Shown here piece by piece: positions 7,496-15,473 of a stretch of DNA of 31,231 bases. The stretch comes from an uncultured Erysipelotrichales bacterium (lineage in GTDB: Bacteria > Bacillota_I > Bacilli_A > Erysipelotrichales > Coprobacillaceae), in NCBI GenBank assembly GCA_910586805.1, contig CAJUJC010000009.1:1-31231 (forward strand), written 5' to 3'. The notes below the pieces were generated by a model. The model did no database searches. It was not told the origin of the DNA and saw nothing but the letters and a program-made list of their open reading frames with translations. Positions within the stretch are counted from its first letter, which is position 1, and every line of letters begins with the position of its first letter. Both the position numbers and the translations under genes were made by a program.

Positions 7496-8650
7496 ATGCA
7501 CAAATTAGGTATTTCAGTATACCCTGACAAATCACCAAAAGAAGAGGTATACGCTTATTTAGAGAAAGCTGCTAAATTAGGATATAGCAGAATTTTCACT
7601 TGTTTTTTATCTATTCCTGAAGATAAAAGAGAAAGTTACATTGGTGAATTTAAGGAATTCATGGATAAAGCTCATGAATTAGGATTTGAAGTTGCTGCTG
7701 ATACAAATCCTGCTGTATTTGATATTATTGGAGCAAGTCCATCTAATATGAAGCCATTTGCTGACTTAGGTTTAGATATTATTAGAATGGATGGAAATTT
7801 TGGGACACAAGGTGATATTTTATTAACACGTAATCCTTATGGGATTAAGATTGAATTTAATGCAAGTATGGATATGGGAGTTGAGTTATTAATTAATAAT
7901 GGTGGAAATAAGGATCAAATCATTATGTGTCATAACTTCTTCCCTGAAAGATATACAGGTTTAGATTTTGATTTATTTATGGATTATAATCGTTATTGGA
8001 AAGATTTAAACTTGCACACTGCTGCTTTTGTTTCTAGTAATAATGATCATACAATTGGACCATGGGAAGTTTTTTGTGGATTACCAACTGTGGAAATCAT
8101 GAGAGGTTTACCTATTGAAGTTCAAGCACGTTATTTATTAGCTACTGGAGATGTTGATGATATTTTAATTGGTAATTATCCTGCTAGTGATGAAGAGTTA
8201 GAAGCTTTAGCAAAAGTGAATTTCCAAGCTATTGAATTAAGAGTCAATGAAGCAGAAGGCATCACCGATAAAGAAAGAGGTGTTATGTATGATTTTGCAC
8301 CTCATTGGGACAGATACGATCATTCATCATTTATGTTACGTTCTAGTGCACCTAGAGTTATGTTCAAAGATAAAGAAAGTGTTCAAGATCCTGCTTTAAT
8401 GGATAAAATGAAAGGTTTTGAAGATGACGATCATTCAATTCCACACCATGATACAGATAAAAAAGTCTTTACTCGTGGTGATGTATTAATTGTTAATGAT
8501 AATTTAAAACATTATCGTGGAGAATTAGAAGTTGTTTTAACTGAAATTCCAAATGATGGTGAACGTAATTTAATTGCAACTATCAAAGAAGAAGACTTAG
8601 GTTTATTAGAATTTGTTAAACCTGGACATCATTTCAAATTTATTAAATAA
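7496..8650 (+). CDS. mupG: MupG-family protein (DUF871), probable 6-phospho-N-acetylmuramidase
   Basis: MupG enzymes cleave MurNAc-6-phosphate-GlcNAc in the cytoplasm during cell wall recycling. The 384 residues show the DUF871 TIM-barrel start (LGISVYPDKSP, KAAKLGYSRIFTCFLSIP), then EVAADTNPAVFDIIGASP around 62-80, CHNFFPERYTGLD around 144-156, and a small C-terminal beta domain from about 270 (RGDVLIVNDNLKHYRGELEVV). AAGGAG lies 10 bases before the ATG. Known mupG genes often sit beside a MurNAc PTS and murQ. No such partner is near here, so the substrate assignment is by family only. Confidence 0.85.
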   Translation: MHKLGISVYPDKSPKEEVYAYLEKAAKLGYSRIFTCFLSIPEDKRESYIGEFKEFMDKAHELGFEVAADTNPAVFDIIGASPSNMKPFADLGLDIIRMDGNFGTQGDILLTRNPYGIKIEFNASMDMGVELLINNGGNKDQIIMCHNFFPERYTGLDFDLFMDYNRYWKDLNLHTAAFVSSNNDHTIGPWEVFCGLPTVEIMRGLPIEVQARYLLATGDVDDILIGNYPASDEELEALAKVNFQAIELRVNEAEGITDKERGVMYDFAPHWDRYDHSSFMLRSSAPRVMFKDKESVQDPALMDKMKGFEDDDHSIPHHDTDKKVFTRGDVLIVNDNLKHYRGELEVVLTEIPNDGERNLIATIKEEDLGLLEFVKPGHHFKFIK

Positions 8651-8674
8651 GAGCTACTTAGGTAGTTCTTTTTT
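8651..8674 (+). terminator. Terminator of mupG
   Basis: The stem GAGCTAC/GTAGTTC (8651-8667) with loop TTAG begins at the stop codon and is followed by six Ts. Confidence 0.8.
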
Positions 8675-8679
8675 CATGC

Positions 8680-8707
8680 AAAAAGAGTTGCTTTATAAAA
8701 ACAACTC
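8680..8707 (-). terminator. Terminator of the HAD pair
   Basis: The stem GAGTTG/CAACTC (8702-8707 with 8685-8690) overlaps the last codons of the HAD gene and is followed by TTTTT. It faces the mupG terminator, giving two back-to-back terminators between convergent genes. Confidence 0.75.
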
Positions 8708-9478
8708 CTCTAATTTATATGCAACTCCATCTTCAAGTACACTTAAACAAATATCTTCAGCTTTTTCTTTAATAACATCTAATGCATTTCCCATTGCAAT
8801 AGGATGAGCTACTGTTTCAAACATTTCTACATCATTAGGTCCATCTCCAAAACAATAACTATCTTCTAAGGCAATTTCTAATTCATGAAGAACATCACGA
8901 ATAGCTGTTGCTTTAGAAACATCTTTTGAATAAACTTCCATACTATGGTTATCAGGATGCAATTCATATGCAAACTTACCATAAATAGATTTAGCATATT
9001 CAAGCTCATCATTATCTTTAACCCAAACTTCTACTTTAACAACACGATGCAAAATTTCATCTTCATCAAAGTCATATATAAAATTTTTAAAATCTATATT
9101 AACATTTTTGAAGAATTCTAATAAACACTTTTGTTTTTTATGAATATAACTATAATCTGTTGATGATAAAATATATTCAATATTTCTCTTGTTCAAATTA
9201 TCAACAAGTTCTTTAACATCTTCATATTTCAAGAACCTTGTTTTTAAATCTTGGTTATGATACTTAATACCTGCTCCATTAGCTAAAACATATCCATCAA
9301 AACCGATATCTTTAACATTATCAGCAATAAAAGCATAAGGTCTACCACTTGCTATAAAACAAAGATGCCCTTTTTGTTTTACATCACGAATTGCATTTTT
9401 TACTTTTTCTGTAATATATCCAATCTCTCCACTAAAAATAGTTCCATCTATATCAAAAAATATAATCTTTCTATTCAT
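8693..9478 (-). CDS. HAD-superfamily Cof-type phosphatase
   Basis: This is a cytoplasmic magnesium-dependent phosphatase of the HAD IIB (Cof) group, which usually acts on sugar phosphates or flavin and pyridoxal phosphates. Motif I is FFDIDGT (Asp9 nucleophile, Asp11 acid/base). Motif II is IASGRP (about 41). The acidic GDGPNDVEMF motif lies around 209-218. The 261 residues match the family length. The gene follows a paralogous phosphatase after a single base and has no clear ribosome binding site of its own beyond that junction, so the two are probably translationally coupled. The natural substrate cannot be read from the sequence. Confidence 0.9.
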   Translation of the reverse strand: MNRKIIFFDIDGTIFSGEIGYITEKVKNAIRDVKQKGHLCFIASGRPYAFIADNVKDIGFDGYVLANGAGIKYHNQDLKTRFLKYEDVKELVDNLNKRNIEYILSSTDYSYIHKKQKCLLEFFKNVNIDFKNFIYDFDEDEILHRVVKVEVWVKDNDELEYAKSIYGKFAYELHPDNHSMEVYSKDVSKATAIRDVLHELEIALEDSYCFGDGPNDVEMFETVAHPIAMGNALDVIKEKAEDICLSVLEDGVAYKLEELFL

Positions 9479-9479
9479 A

Positions 9480-10259
9480 TTAATCTATCCACCCAAAATG
9501 TTGACAAGCTTTATAAATACCATCTTGAGATGCATCATCAGTAACATATGTTGCTTTTGCTTTTAACTCATCAATTGCATTTCCCATAGCAATATTTGTC
9601 CATTCATCAATAAACATACTTAAATCATTCTTTTCATCACCAAAAACAACAACATCTTTATAATCTCCACCAAAATGATCAACAACTGCTTTAATTCCCA
9701 CAGATTTATCTCCTGGTTCAACAAACAAATATTCTTTATGGAAACGACACCATGGTAATTCTTTTAATGCTTCTAACTTTTGTTCTTCTGGTGCATAACA
9801 TGCTATATAAACCTTATAAATTTCATCAAAATGTCTAGGATCTAAGCCTTCTTGAACAACTGTGTCCATATAAATATCATGAGTAAACTCATAAAATCTA
9901 TCATCAGGTGCTAGTCTTCTTGTTTCATTATCAGGAGATAAAGCCCATATAAACCCTTTTTCTTTACATTCATCTACTAATTTTAAACATTTATCATAAT
10001 CTAGTGGTTTAATCTCAACCAATTGTCCATCTATTGTAATTCCATTTCCACCATCACTAACCATATTCTTAAAACCTAATTTAACCATATGATCTTTTGC
10101 CATAGCATAGCTTCTCCCTGTTGCTATTGCAACAAAATGTCCTTGTTCTTCTAATTTTTTAATTGCTTCTTTTGCTGATTCAGGAACATATTGATCTCCA
10201 GGAGTACCAACTGCTAAAGTTCCATCAATATCAAAAAAGAAAAACTTTCTTTTGCTCAT
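9480..10259 (-). CDS. HAD-superfamily Cof-type phosphatase
   Basis: This is the first gene of a two-gene phosphatase unit. It has 259 residues with motif I FFFDIDGTLAVG (Asp9/Asp11), motif II IATGRS around 45, a cap domain, and the closing FGDEKNDLSMF motif around 207-217. It belongs to the HAD IIB class and is probably a sugar- or cofactor-phosphate phosphatase. AGAGGTGATT precedes the ATG. It is clearly related to the next gene but divergent, which points to an old duplication rather than a recent one. A weak TAGAAT box lies upstream. Confidence 0.9.
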   Translation of the reverse strand: MSKRKFFFFDIDGTLAVGTPGDQYVPESAKEAIKKLEEQGHFVAIATGRSYAMAKDHMVKLGFKNMVSDGGNGITIDGQLVEIKPLDYDKCLKLVDECKEKGFIWALSPDNETRRLAPDDRFYEFTHDIYMDTVVQEGLDPRHFDEIYKVYIACYAPEEQKLEALKELPWCRFHKEYLFVEPGDKSVGIKAVVDHFGGDYKDVVVFGDEKNDLSMFIDEWTNIAMGNAIDELKAKATYVTDDASQDGIYKACQHFGWID

Positions 10260-10321
10260 TCAAATCACCTCTTGCCATATTCTACCAACAAACCCTCTAT
10301 TTGTCTTGTTTTTTACAGGAT

Positions 10322-10350
10322 AAGAAAAAAAATAATGCTTTCGCATTATT
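10322..10350 (-). terminator. Terminator of mbl
   Basis: A perfect eight-base stem AATAATGC/GCATTATT with a GAAA tetraloop (10331-10350) is followed by eight Ts on the minus strand, right after the mbl stop. Confidence 0.92.
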
Positions 10351-10351
10351 C

Positions 10352-11341
10352 TTATTGTAAATATTGAGTGTTTTCTAACATAATACCGCAACCTTCAGCT
10401 ACACAATCTAGTGCATTTTCAGCTACAAATACAGGTACACCTAAACCTTCTTCTAAGAATTTATCTAAATTATTTAATAAAGCTCCTCCTCCAGTTAAGA
10501 AGATACCTTTATTAACAATATCCGCTGATAATTCAGGTGGTGTTTGTTCTAATACTTGTTTAGTTGCTCTTAAAATAGTTTCACAACATTCATGTAATGC
10601 TTCTTCAGTTTCAGATGCATTTAATTGAATAGTATGTGGTAATCCAGTCACTAAATCTCTACCTCTTACATCCATAACATTTCTATCTGATGCTTGATAA
10701 GCAGTCCCAATAGTTGTTTTAATATCTTCAGCTGTACGATCACCAATTAACAATTTATATTTATCTTTAACATATTTAATTAATTCAGCATCCATCTTAT
10801 CACCAGCAATCTTTAAAGATGTGCTTGTAACAATATCACCTAATGAAAGAACTGCTATATCAGTTGTTCCCCCACCAATATCAATAACCATGTTACCTGA
10901 AGGTTTAGAAATATCTAAACCTGCTCCAATAGCAGCAACTTTAGGTTCTTCTTCGATATACACTTTTTTTGCACCACATCTTAATGCAACATCTTGAATT
11001 GCACTTTTTTCAATTGATGTAATATTAGATGGACAACAAATTAAAATTGTTGGTCTTGAAAAAACACCTTTTAAATTTAATTTATTAATAAAGTGAGTAA
11101 TTAAAATTTCTGTAATTTGAAAATCTGCAATAACTCCATCTTTTAAAGGACGAATCGCTTGAATCTTACCTGGAGTTTTACCAAGCATTTCTCTTGCTTC
11201 TTCTCCAACAGCGATAGGTTTGTTTGTTTCAGTGTTAATAGTAACAACTGAAGGTTCATTAACAACAATACCTTCACCCTTTACATAGATAAGAATGTTT
11301 GCAGTTCCTAAGTCAATACCAATTTCTTTTGATAATTTCAT
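10352..11341 (-). CDS. mbl: Rod-shape actin homologue Mbl (MreB family)
   Basis: This is a bacterial actin that forms membrane-associated filaments guiding sidewall peptidoglycan synthesis. It starts KEIGIDLGTANILIYVKG (phosphate-1 loop). GNMVIDIGGGTTDIAVLSLG lies near the middle, and FLTGGGALLNNLDKFLEE (adenosine motif) lies near the end. I place the start at the ATG at 11341, seven bases after AGGAGG, rather than upstream at 11362. This gives 329 residues, normal for the family. The call Mbl rather than MreB comes from position: in B. subtilis mbl follows spoIID-spoIIQ-spoIIID, and spoIID and a spoIIQ-like gene stand directly upstream here. MreB or MreBH remains possible. Confidence 0.88.
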   Translation of the reverse strand: MKLSKEIGIDLGTANILIYVKGEGIVVNEPSVVTINTETNKPIAVGEEAREMLGKTPGKIQAIRPLKDGVIADFQITEILITHFINKLNLKGVFSRPTILICCPSNITSIEKSAIQDVALRCGAKKVYIEEEPKVAAIGAGLDISKPSGNMVIDIGGGTTDIAVLSLGDIVTSTSLKIAGDKMDAELIKYVKDKYKLLIGDRTAEDIKTTIGTAYQASDRNVMDVRGRDLVTGLPHTIQLNASETEEALHECCETILRATKQVLEQTPPELSADIVNKGIFLTGGGALLNNLDKFLEEGLGVPVFVAENALDCVAEGCGIMLENTQYLQ

Positions 11342-11366
11342 AAACATTCCTCCTATAAGCATTTCT

Positions 11367-11394
11367 ATTGTATCATTTTTTTTACCAATTACAA
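11367..11394 (-). promoter_or_regulatory. Promoter of mbl
   Basis: TTGTAA (11394-11389), 16 bases, TACAAT (11372-11367) lie 25 bases upstream of the mbl start. mbl therefore seems to be transcribed on its own, apart from the sporulation genes. Confidence 0.6.
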
Positions 11395-11426
11395 GAATTT
11401 ATATACGAAAATGTTCTTTCTTCCTC

Positions 11427-11462
11427 TAAAACAACAAAATAGCGACTATCTATCGCTATTTT
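11427..11462 (-). terminator. Terminator of the spoIIQ-like gene
   Basis: A ten-base perfect stem AAAATAGCGA/TCGCTATTTT (11453-11462 with 11436-11445) overlaps the stop codon of the M23 gene and is followed by GTTGTTTT. Confidence 0.8.
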
Positions 11463-12088
11463 ATTGAATTTAACGGTTGTCCAATACACTTTTCAGGATT
11501 TAACATTTTATCATCTTTTTGCACTATAAAATGTAAATGATTTTTCAAATCAGCTTCATAAACATTTTCACCACTCACACCAATGACATCTCCTTGTTTG
11601 ACTTGAGCATTCAACTCAACATTCACTTTAGATAATGATTGATATGTTGTAGAAATTTTATCTGCATTTGTAATAGTTACAACGAGTCCAAGAACAGGAT
11701 CGTTTGTTTTCTTAGTTACAGTTCCACTAATTGAAGCTATAACATCAAATTTCTCATTCTTATTTGCATAATCAACACCTTGATTAGGTCTATAAACGCC
11801 TTCAAATAAGATTAAGGATTGTTCCTGCTTAGAAGAATCATCATCTTTATTATAATAATATCTTACAATTCCAATCCCATCTTTAACAGGTGCTTTTAAT
11901 GTTTCAACTTTCTTTTCTTCTTCATCAGTTTTTTTATTTGTATCTTCTACTTTTACAACTGATTCATCTTCAAATTGATTTGCCTGATCGTCTATTATTC
12001 TTTGAATAATACCTATACCACCTAAGAACACCGCTAATGCTAAACCTACACCTAACAATCTTTTGTATTTTAAAGTTCTCTTATTCAT
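11456..12088 (-). CDS. spoIIQ: SpoIIQ-like M23/LytM-domain protein
   Basis: SpoIIQ is a forespore membrane protein that binds SpoIIIAH across the intermembrane space during engulfment. This 210-residue protein has one N-terminal helix (about 11-29), an acidic linker, and a LytM fold from about 95 to 200. The zinc-site motif HxGxD is changed to NQGVD (Asn102, Asp106), while HLHF (His184, His186) is kept. It is therefore probably not an active peptidase, as in B. subtilis SpoIIQ. GAGGTG precedes the ATG. It lies 37 bases after spoIID. A GTATA box and CATACTTA upstream could be a sporulation-sigma promoter. A general M23 peptidase is the alternative reading. Confidence 0.8.
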   Translation of the reverse strand: MNKRTLKYKRLLGVGLALAVFLGGIGIIQRIIDDQANQFEDESVVKVEDTNKKTDEEEKKVETLKAPVKDGIGIVRYYYNKDDDSSKQEQSLILFEGVYRPNQGVDYANKNEKFDVIASISGTVTKKTNDPVLGLVVTITNADKISTTYQSLSKVNVELNAQVKQGDVIGVSGENVYEADLKNHLHFIVQKDDKMLNPEKCIGQPLNSIK

Positions 12089-12125
12089 ACTTTCACCTCA
12101 ACATAAGTATGAACAAAAGATTCAA

Positions 12126-13028
12126 CTATATACTTAAAATTTTTATATTTTGATAATAATGCTTTAAAATTTTTTTATAATCATTTCCTTCTTGAGCCAT
12201 ACCTTCAGCACCATACTGACTCATGCCTACACCATGGCCATGTCCTCTTGTTGTAAAAGTATAGCCTTTTGATGTTAGAGATATTTGAAAACTAGATGAA
12301 GCAAGTCCTAATTTTTCTCTTACTTCTCTACCACTGTATTCTTTATGATTAATAATGACCTTGTCTACATAACCACTTTTTGTATAGGATGTAATTCTTA
12401 TATCTGGTGAAGCCACACCAAATGCATTTGCTATTTGTTGTTTTGTAAAAGTTTTCGTTCTTTTATTTGTAGGATCTATTTTTAAATCCCAAGAACTATC
12501 CACAGATTTCAAATAAGCCACTTCACCACCAGTAAAATAATCTTCATTACTTACAGTTTTCCCATTACAGCTAGAAAAAAACAATGCTGATATATATTTT
12601 CCATTATAAGTCATGACTTCATTATGTGTTTCTTTGACTGCTTTTTCTATTTTCTCCTTATTTTTTTCATAATTCTTTCCCCAATTTTTCTTCATTTGAC
12701 TATCAGTTAAATAGACTTGTGTATTTGTTGTGTTATCAACTTTTAAATTCCTACTCATAACAAAAGTACGACTTGCCACCACTTGTGCCTTTAAAGCTTC
12801 CAACTCAAAACTTGCAGGCATTTCTCCTGCAACAACGCCTACCAAATAATCATCTAATTTTAATTTCATCGTTTTTTCTTTTGTCTTTACTTCAACAACA
12901 TATTGCTTATCTTCCTTTTTTGAACTTAAGTTTGTTTTTAGATCAATAAGCTCATCTTTATATTGAAAACAAGTTATACCTATTATTAAAATAAACACAA
13001 AGAATAGTTTTCCATATATTTTTTTCAT
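12126..13028 (-). CDS. spoIID: Stage II sporulation protein D
   Basis: SpoIID is a membrane-anchored lytic transglycosylase that thins septal peptidoglycan so that the mother cell can engulf the forespore. The 300 residues start with a membrane helix (about 5-22). The SpoIID/LytB domain follows, with EALKAQVVASRTF around 83, FFSSCNGKTVSNEDYF around 151, and GHGHGVGMSQYGAEGMA around 262-278. A conventional ribosome binding site is hardly visible (CATATATTAAACC before the ATG), but a stop codon two codons upstream fixes this start region. It sits between a DUF1146 gene and spoIIQ, the B. subtilis order without murA. A SigE-like promoter candidate lies just upstream. Confidence 0.93.
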   Translation of the reverse strand: MKKIYGKLFFVFILIIGITCFQYKDELIDLKTNLSSKKEDKQYVVEVKTKEKTMKLKLDDYLVGVVAGEMPASFELEALKAQVVASRTFVMSRNLKVDNTTNTQVYLTDSQMKKNWGKNYEKNKEKIEKAVKETHNEVMTYNGKYISALFFSSCNGKTVSNEDYFTGGEVAYLKSVDSSWDLKIDPTNKRTKTFTKQQIANAFGVASPDIRITSYTKSGYVDKVIINHKEYSGREVREKLGLASSSFQISLTSKGYTFTTRGHGHGVGMSQYGAEGMAQEGNDYKKILKHYYQNIKILSI

Positions 13029-13053
13029 GGTTTAATATATGAAAGATGTTTAT

Positions 13054-13082
13054 ATTTTATGATAAATAAAAAATCATTATAT
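13054..13082 (-). promoter_or_regulatory. Candidate SigE-type promoter of spoIID
   Basis: ATATAAT (13082-13076), 14 bases, CATAAAAT (13061-13054) resemble the mother-cell SigE consensus (ATA-type -35, CATACAAT-type -10). They lie about 25 bases before spoIID. The region is AT-rich, so chance similarity is possible. Confidence 0.35.
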
Positions 13083-13130
13083 AAAATATTTGAGTAAACA
13101 ATACTTTATTAATGATTACTTCTATTCTAT

Positions 13131-13340
13131 TTACATATAAACAAAACTTTCCATTGCAAAATTTAAAATAAATGATGCAAATAAATACCCTAATGCAACT
13201 GAAGCAACAAGAAAGAAAATATAAAATTCTTTAACCTTACCTCTTTTAATGCTCTTTTCAAAATCAAAACAACTTAATCCAATCATTGCAAGTACAATAG
13301 AAATAATATAAACAAATATCCTAATTATATGATAGACCAT
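13131..13340 (-). CDS. DUF1146 small membrane protein (YwzB-like)
   Basis: This is a 69-residue protein with two predicted membrane helices (about 3-22 and 41-63). A short basic loop, LSCFDFEKSIKRGKVKEF, joins them, and ASVALGYLFASFILNF forms the second helix. This matches the DUF1146 pattern of B. subtilis YwzB, which is encoded just upstream of the murAA-spoIID region. Its function is unknown. GAGGTGAT precedes the ATG, and a TATAAT box lies at 13363-13358. It is 102 bases upstream of spoIID. The shared neighbourhood supports the family call. Confidence 0.75.
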   Translation of the reverse strand: MVYHIIRIFVYIISIVLAMIGLSCFDFEKSIKRGKVKEFYIFFLVASVALGYLFASFILNFAMESFVYM

Positions 13341-13467
13341 CCAATCACCTCAAAAACATTATAACATAATTCATTAAAAAGAAAAAATAACACTCTTTTA
13401 ATAACGATAATGACTTTAAAAATAATATTCTTTCTTCAGTATATAACTATATATTTCTATATGGATT

Positions 13468-13476
13468 TGCTATAAT
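13468..13476 (+). promoter_or_regulatory. Extended -10 promoter of the aldo/keto reductase gene
   Basis: TGCTATAAT is an extended -10 element without a good -35 box. It is followed by AGGAGG at 13484-13489 and the ATG at 13499. Confidence 0.55.
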
Positions 13477-13498
13477 ATTTCATAGGAGGAAAAACAAT

Positions 13499-14419
13499 AT
13501 GAAATATTTTACTTTATCACATACAGATTTAAAAGTATCAAGAATTGCTTTAGGTTGTATGAGAATCGCTGATAAAAGCGTAGAAGATGTAGAAAAATTA
13601 GTAAAAGTCGCATTAGATGAAGGAATTAACTTCTTTGACCATGCAGATATTTATGGAGCAGGAAAGTCTGAAACTGTGTTTGGAGAAGTTTTAAAAAGAA
13701 ATCCTGGTATGAGAGAGAAGATGATCATTCAAACAAAATGTGCTATTGTATCTGGAAAAAGATATGACTTTTCTAAAGAACATATCATTAATAGTGTTAA
13801 AAAATCATTGGAAAGATTACAAACAAACTATGTAGATATTTTATTATTACATAGACCTGATGCTTTGTGTGAGCCTAAAGAAGTTGCTGAAGCATTTGAT
13901 GAACTCTATGATGCTGGTTTGGTTCATTATTTCGGTGTTTCTAATCATACCCCTTTACAAATTCAACTTATTCAAAAATATACAAAACATCCAATAATTA
14001 TTAACCAACTTCAATTATCTATTGTTCATTCTGTCATGATTGATTCAGGAATGAATATGAATATGAAAGAAGCTTGGGCTCAAGATAAAGATGGTGGCGT
14101 GTTGGATTATTGTCGTTTAAATGATATTACAATTCAACCATGGAGTGTTGTTCAAGCTTCATGGGCGGAAGGAACTTTCTTAAACAATTCTGATTATCAA
14201 AAGTTAAATGATGTCATGGATGAATTAGCTAAGGAATATAATGTAACTAAGAGTGCTATTGCTATTGCTTGGTTATTACGTCATCCTGCTTGTATGCAAC
14301 CTATTGCAGGAACAACTTCACCTGCTCATCTAAAAGAAATTTGTGCATCATGTGATGTCGAATTAACAAGACAACAATGGTATGATTTATACTTAGCTGG
14401 AGGAAAACCATTACCATAA
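13499..14419 (+). CDS. Aldo/keto reductase (YdhF-like)
   Basis: This is a cytoplasmic NADPH-dependent oxidoreductase that reduces carbonyl compounds; the substrate is unknown. The 306-residue barrel begins LSHTDLKVSRIALGCMRI. It carries the catalytic set FFDHADIYG (Asp and Tyr, around 45-53), QTKCA (Lys, around 80) and LLLHRPD (His, around 118). GVSNHTPLQIQLIQ and PIAGTTSPAHLKEI mark the later cofactor-binding parts. It is the first of four plus-strand genes flanked by minus-strand neighbours. A two-gene GNAT pair follows after 10 bases, which suggests one transcript. Confidence 0.92.
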   Translation: MKYFTLSHTDLKVSRIALGCMRIADKSVEDVEKLVKVALDEGINFFDHADIYGAGKSETVFGEVLKRNPGMREKMIIQTKCAIVSGKRYDFSKEHIINSVKKSLERLQTNYVDILLLHRPDALCEPKEVAEAFDELYDAGLVHYFGVSNHTPLQIQLIQKYTKHPIIINQLQLSIVHSVMIDSGMNMNMKEAWAQDKDGGVLDYCRLNDITIQPWSVVQASWAEGTFLNNSDYQKLNDVMDELAKEYNVTKSAIAIAWLLRHPACMQPIAGTTSPAHLKEICASCDVELTRQQWYDLYLAGGKPLP

Positions 14420-14429
14420 GGAGGATATT

Positions 14430-14939
14430 ATGAAAATTGAATTACTTCCTTTAGATCAAATTGATCCTTATCAATTAGCGAATCATGCAAATGACTTTAA
14501 TGTATCTCTTTATTTAACTAATTCATTCCCTTATCCCTATACTTTAGAAAATGCTCAGAGTTTTATTAATTTCTCACTTTCTAATCATCAACTTGATTTA
14601 GGAATTGTTGTAAATGATATATGTGTTGGTTGTATTGGTGCTGTTTTCAAAAAAGATATTTATACTTATAACTGTGAACTTGGTTATTGGCTATCTAGTC
14701 ATTATTGGAACAAAGGAATTATGAGTCGTGTACTCCCTTATATGTGCGAATATATTTTTGAAAACTATAATATTCATAAAATATGTGCTCAAGTTTTTGT
14801 AGAAAACACTGCTTCTTCTCACTTACTTGAAAAATGTCATTTTAAAAAAGAGGGATATTTACATGAACACGTTTATAAAAACGGAAAGTATCACGATATT
14901 ATTCTTTATGGTTTATTAGGAGGTTATGACAATGATTAG
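14430..14939 (+). CDS. GNAT N-acetyltransferase (RimJ/RimL type)
   Basis: This is an acetyl-CoA-dependent N-acetyltransferase of the Acetyltransf_3 group, whose members modify protein N-termini or small amines. The 169 residues include SFPYPYTLENAQSFI near the start, CELGYWLSSHYWNKGIMSRV around 87-106 (acetyl-CoA loop), and ICAQVFVENTASSHLLEKCHFKKEGYL around 123-149. This last segment is the typical RimL block. AAGGAGG precedes the ATG, 10 bases after the reductase stop. Its end overlaps the next acetyltransferase by eight bases. Whether it acts on a protein or a small molecule cannot be told. Confidence 0.9.
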   Translation: MKIELLPLDQIDPYQLANHANDFNVSLYLTNSFPYPYTLENAQSFINFSLSNHQLDLGIVVNDICVGCIGAVFKKDIYTYNCELGYWLSSHYWNKGIMSRVLPYMCEYIFENYNIHKICAQVFVENTASSHLLEKCHFKKEGYLHEHVYKNGKYHDIILYGLLGGYDND

Positions 14940-15435
14940 ACATTCTCAAATTGATGATATATCACAAATGATGAAGCTTATCAAACAAGCTCAAATATAC
15001 TTTAAAAATAATGCTATTGATCAATGGCAACATGGTTATCCTAATGAAAAACAATTATTAGAAGATATTCATAAAAATCAAAGTTATGTTTATATTGAAA
15101 ATAGTGTTATTGCAACCATGTATTTTGCAATTGAAAACGATATATCCTATGATTATATAGAGGGAAGTTGGTTAACTTCTGATAGTACCTATGCTGTTAT
15201 ACATAGAATTGTCGTAGATACAAATTTTAAAGGACAAGGACTTGCAAAAAAATTGTTAGATTATGCTATAAGACAATGTTTGAGTCATGATGTTTATAGC
15301 ATTCGTATAGATACACATAAAGATAATTTATCTATGCAAAATTTTTTAATAAAAAATGGTTTTCAATATTGTGGTGTTATTTATCTTGACAGTGGTGCCT
15401 CAAGAATAGCTTTTGAAAAATTATTGAATAAATAA
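14932..15435 (+). CDS. GNAT N-acetyltransferase
   Basis: This is a second acetyltransferase of 167 residues. The core signature IHRIVVDTNFKGQGLAKKLL (around 89-108) is the acetyl-CoA pyrophosphate loop. IRIDTHKDNLSMQNFLIKNGF follows around 122-142. I choose the ATG at 14932, eight bases after AGGAGG, over the ATG at 14926, which lies too close to it. The start overlaps the previous gene, so translation is probably coupled. The substrate is unknown. It differs strongly from its neighbour, so the two are not a recent duplication. Confidence 0.88.
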   Translation: MIRHSQIDDISQMMKLIKQAQIYFKNNAIDQWQHGYPNEKQLLEDIHKNQSYVYIENSVIATMYFAIENDISYDYIEGSWLTSDSTYAVIHRIVVDTNFKGQGLAKKLLDYAIRQCLSHDVYSIRIDTHKDNLSMQNFLIKNGFQYCGVIYLDSGASRIAFEKLLNK

Positions 15436-15473
15436 AATAGAACCTTCATATATAACAATATGGAGGTTTTATT

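Noticed and set aside
11342..11362. Upstream start for mbl
   Set aside because: AGGAGG lies within this stretch and points to the ATG at 11341.
12104..12133. SigF-like promoter before the spoIIQ-like gene (GTATA and CATACTTA)
   Set aside because: The -35 box matches, but the -10 part fits SigF poorly; not enough for a feature.
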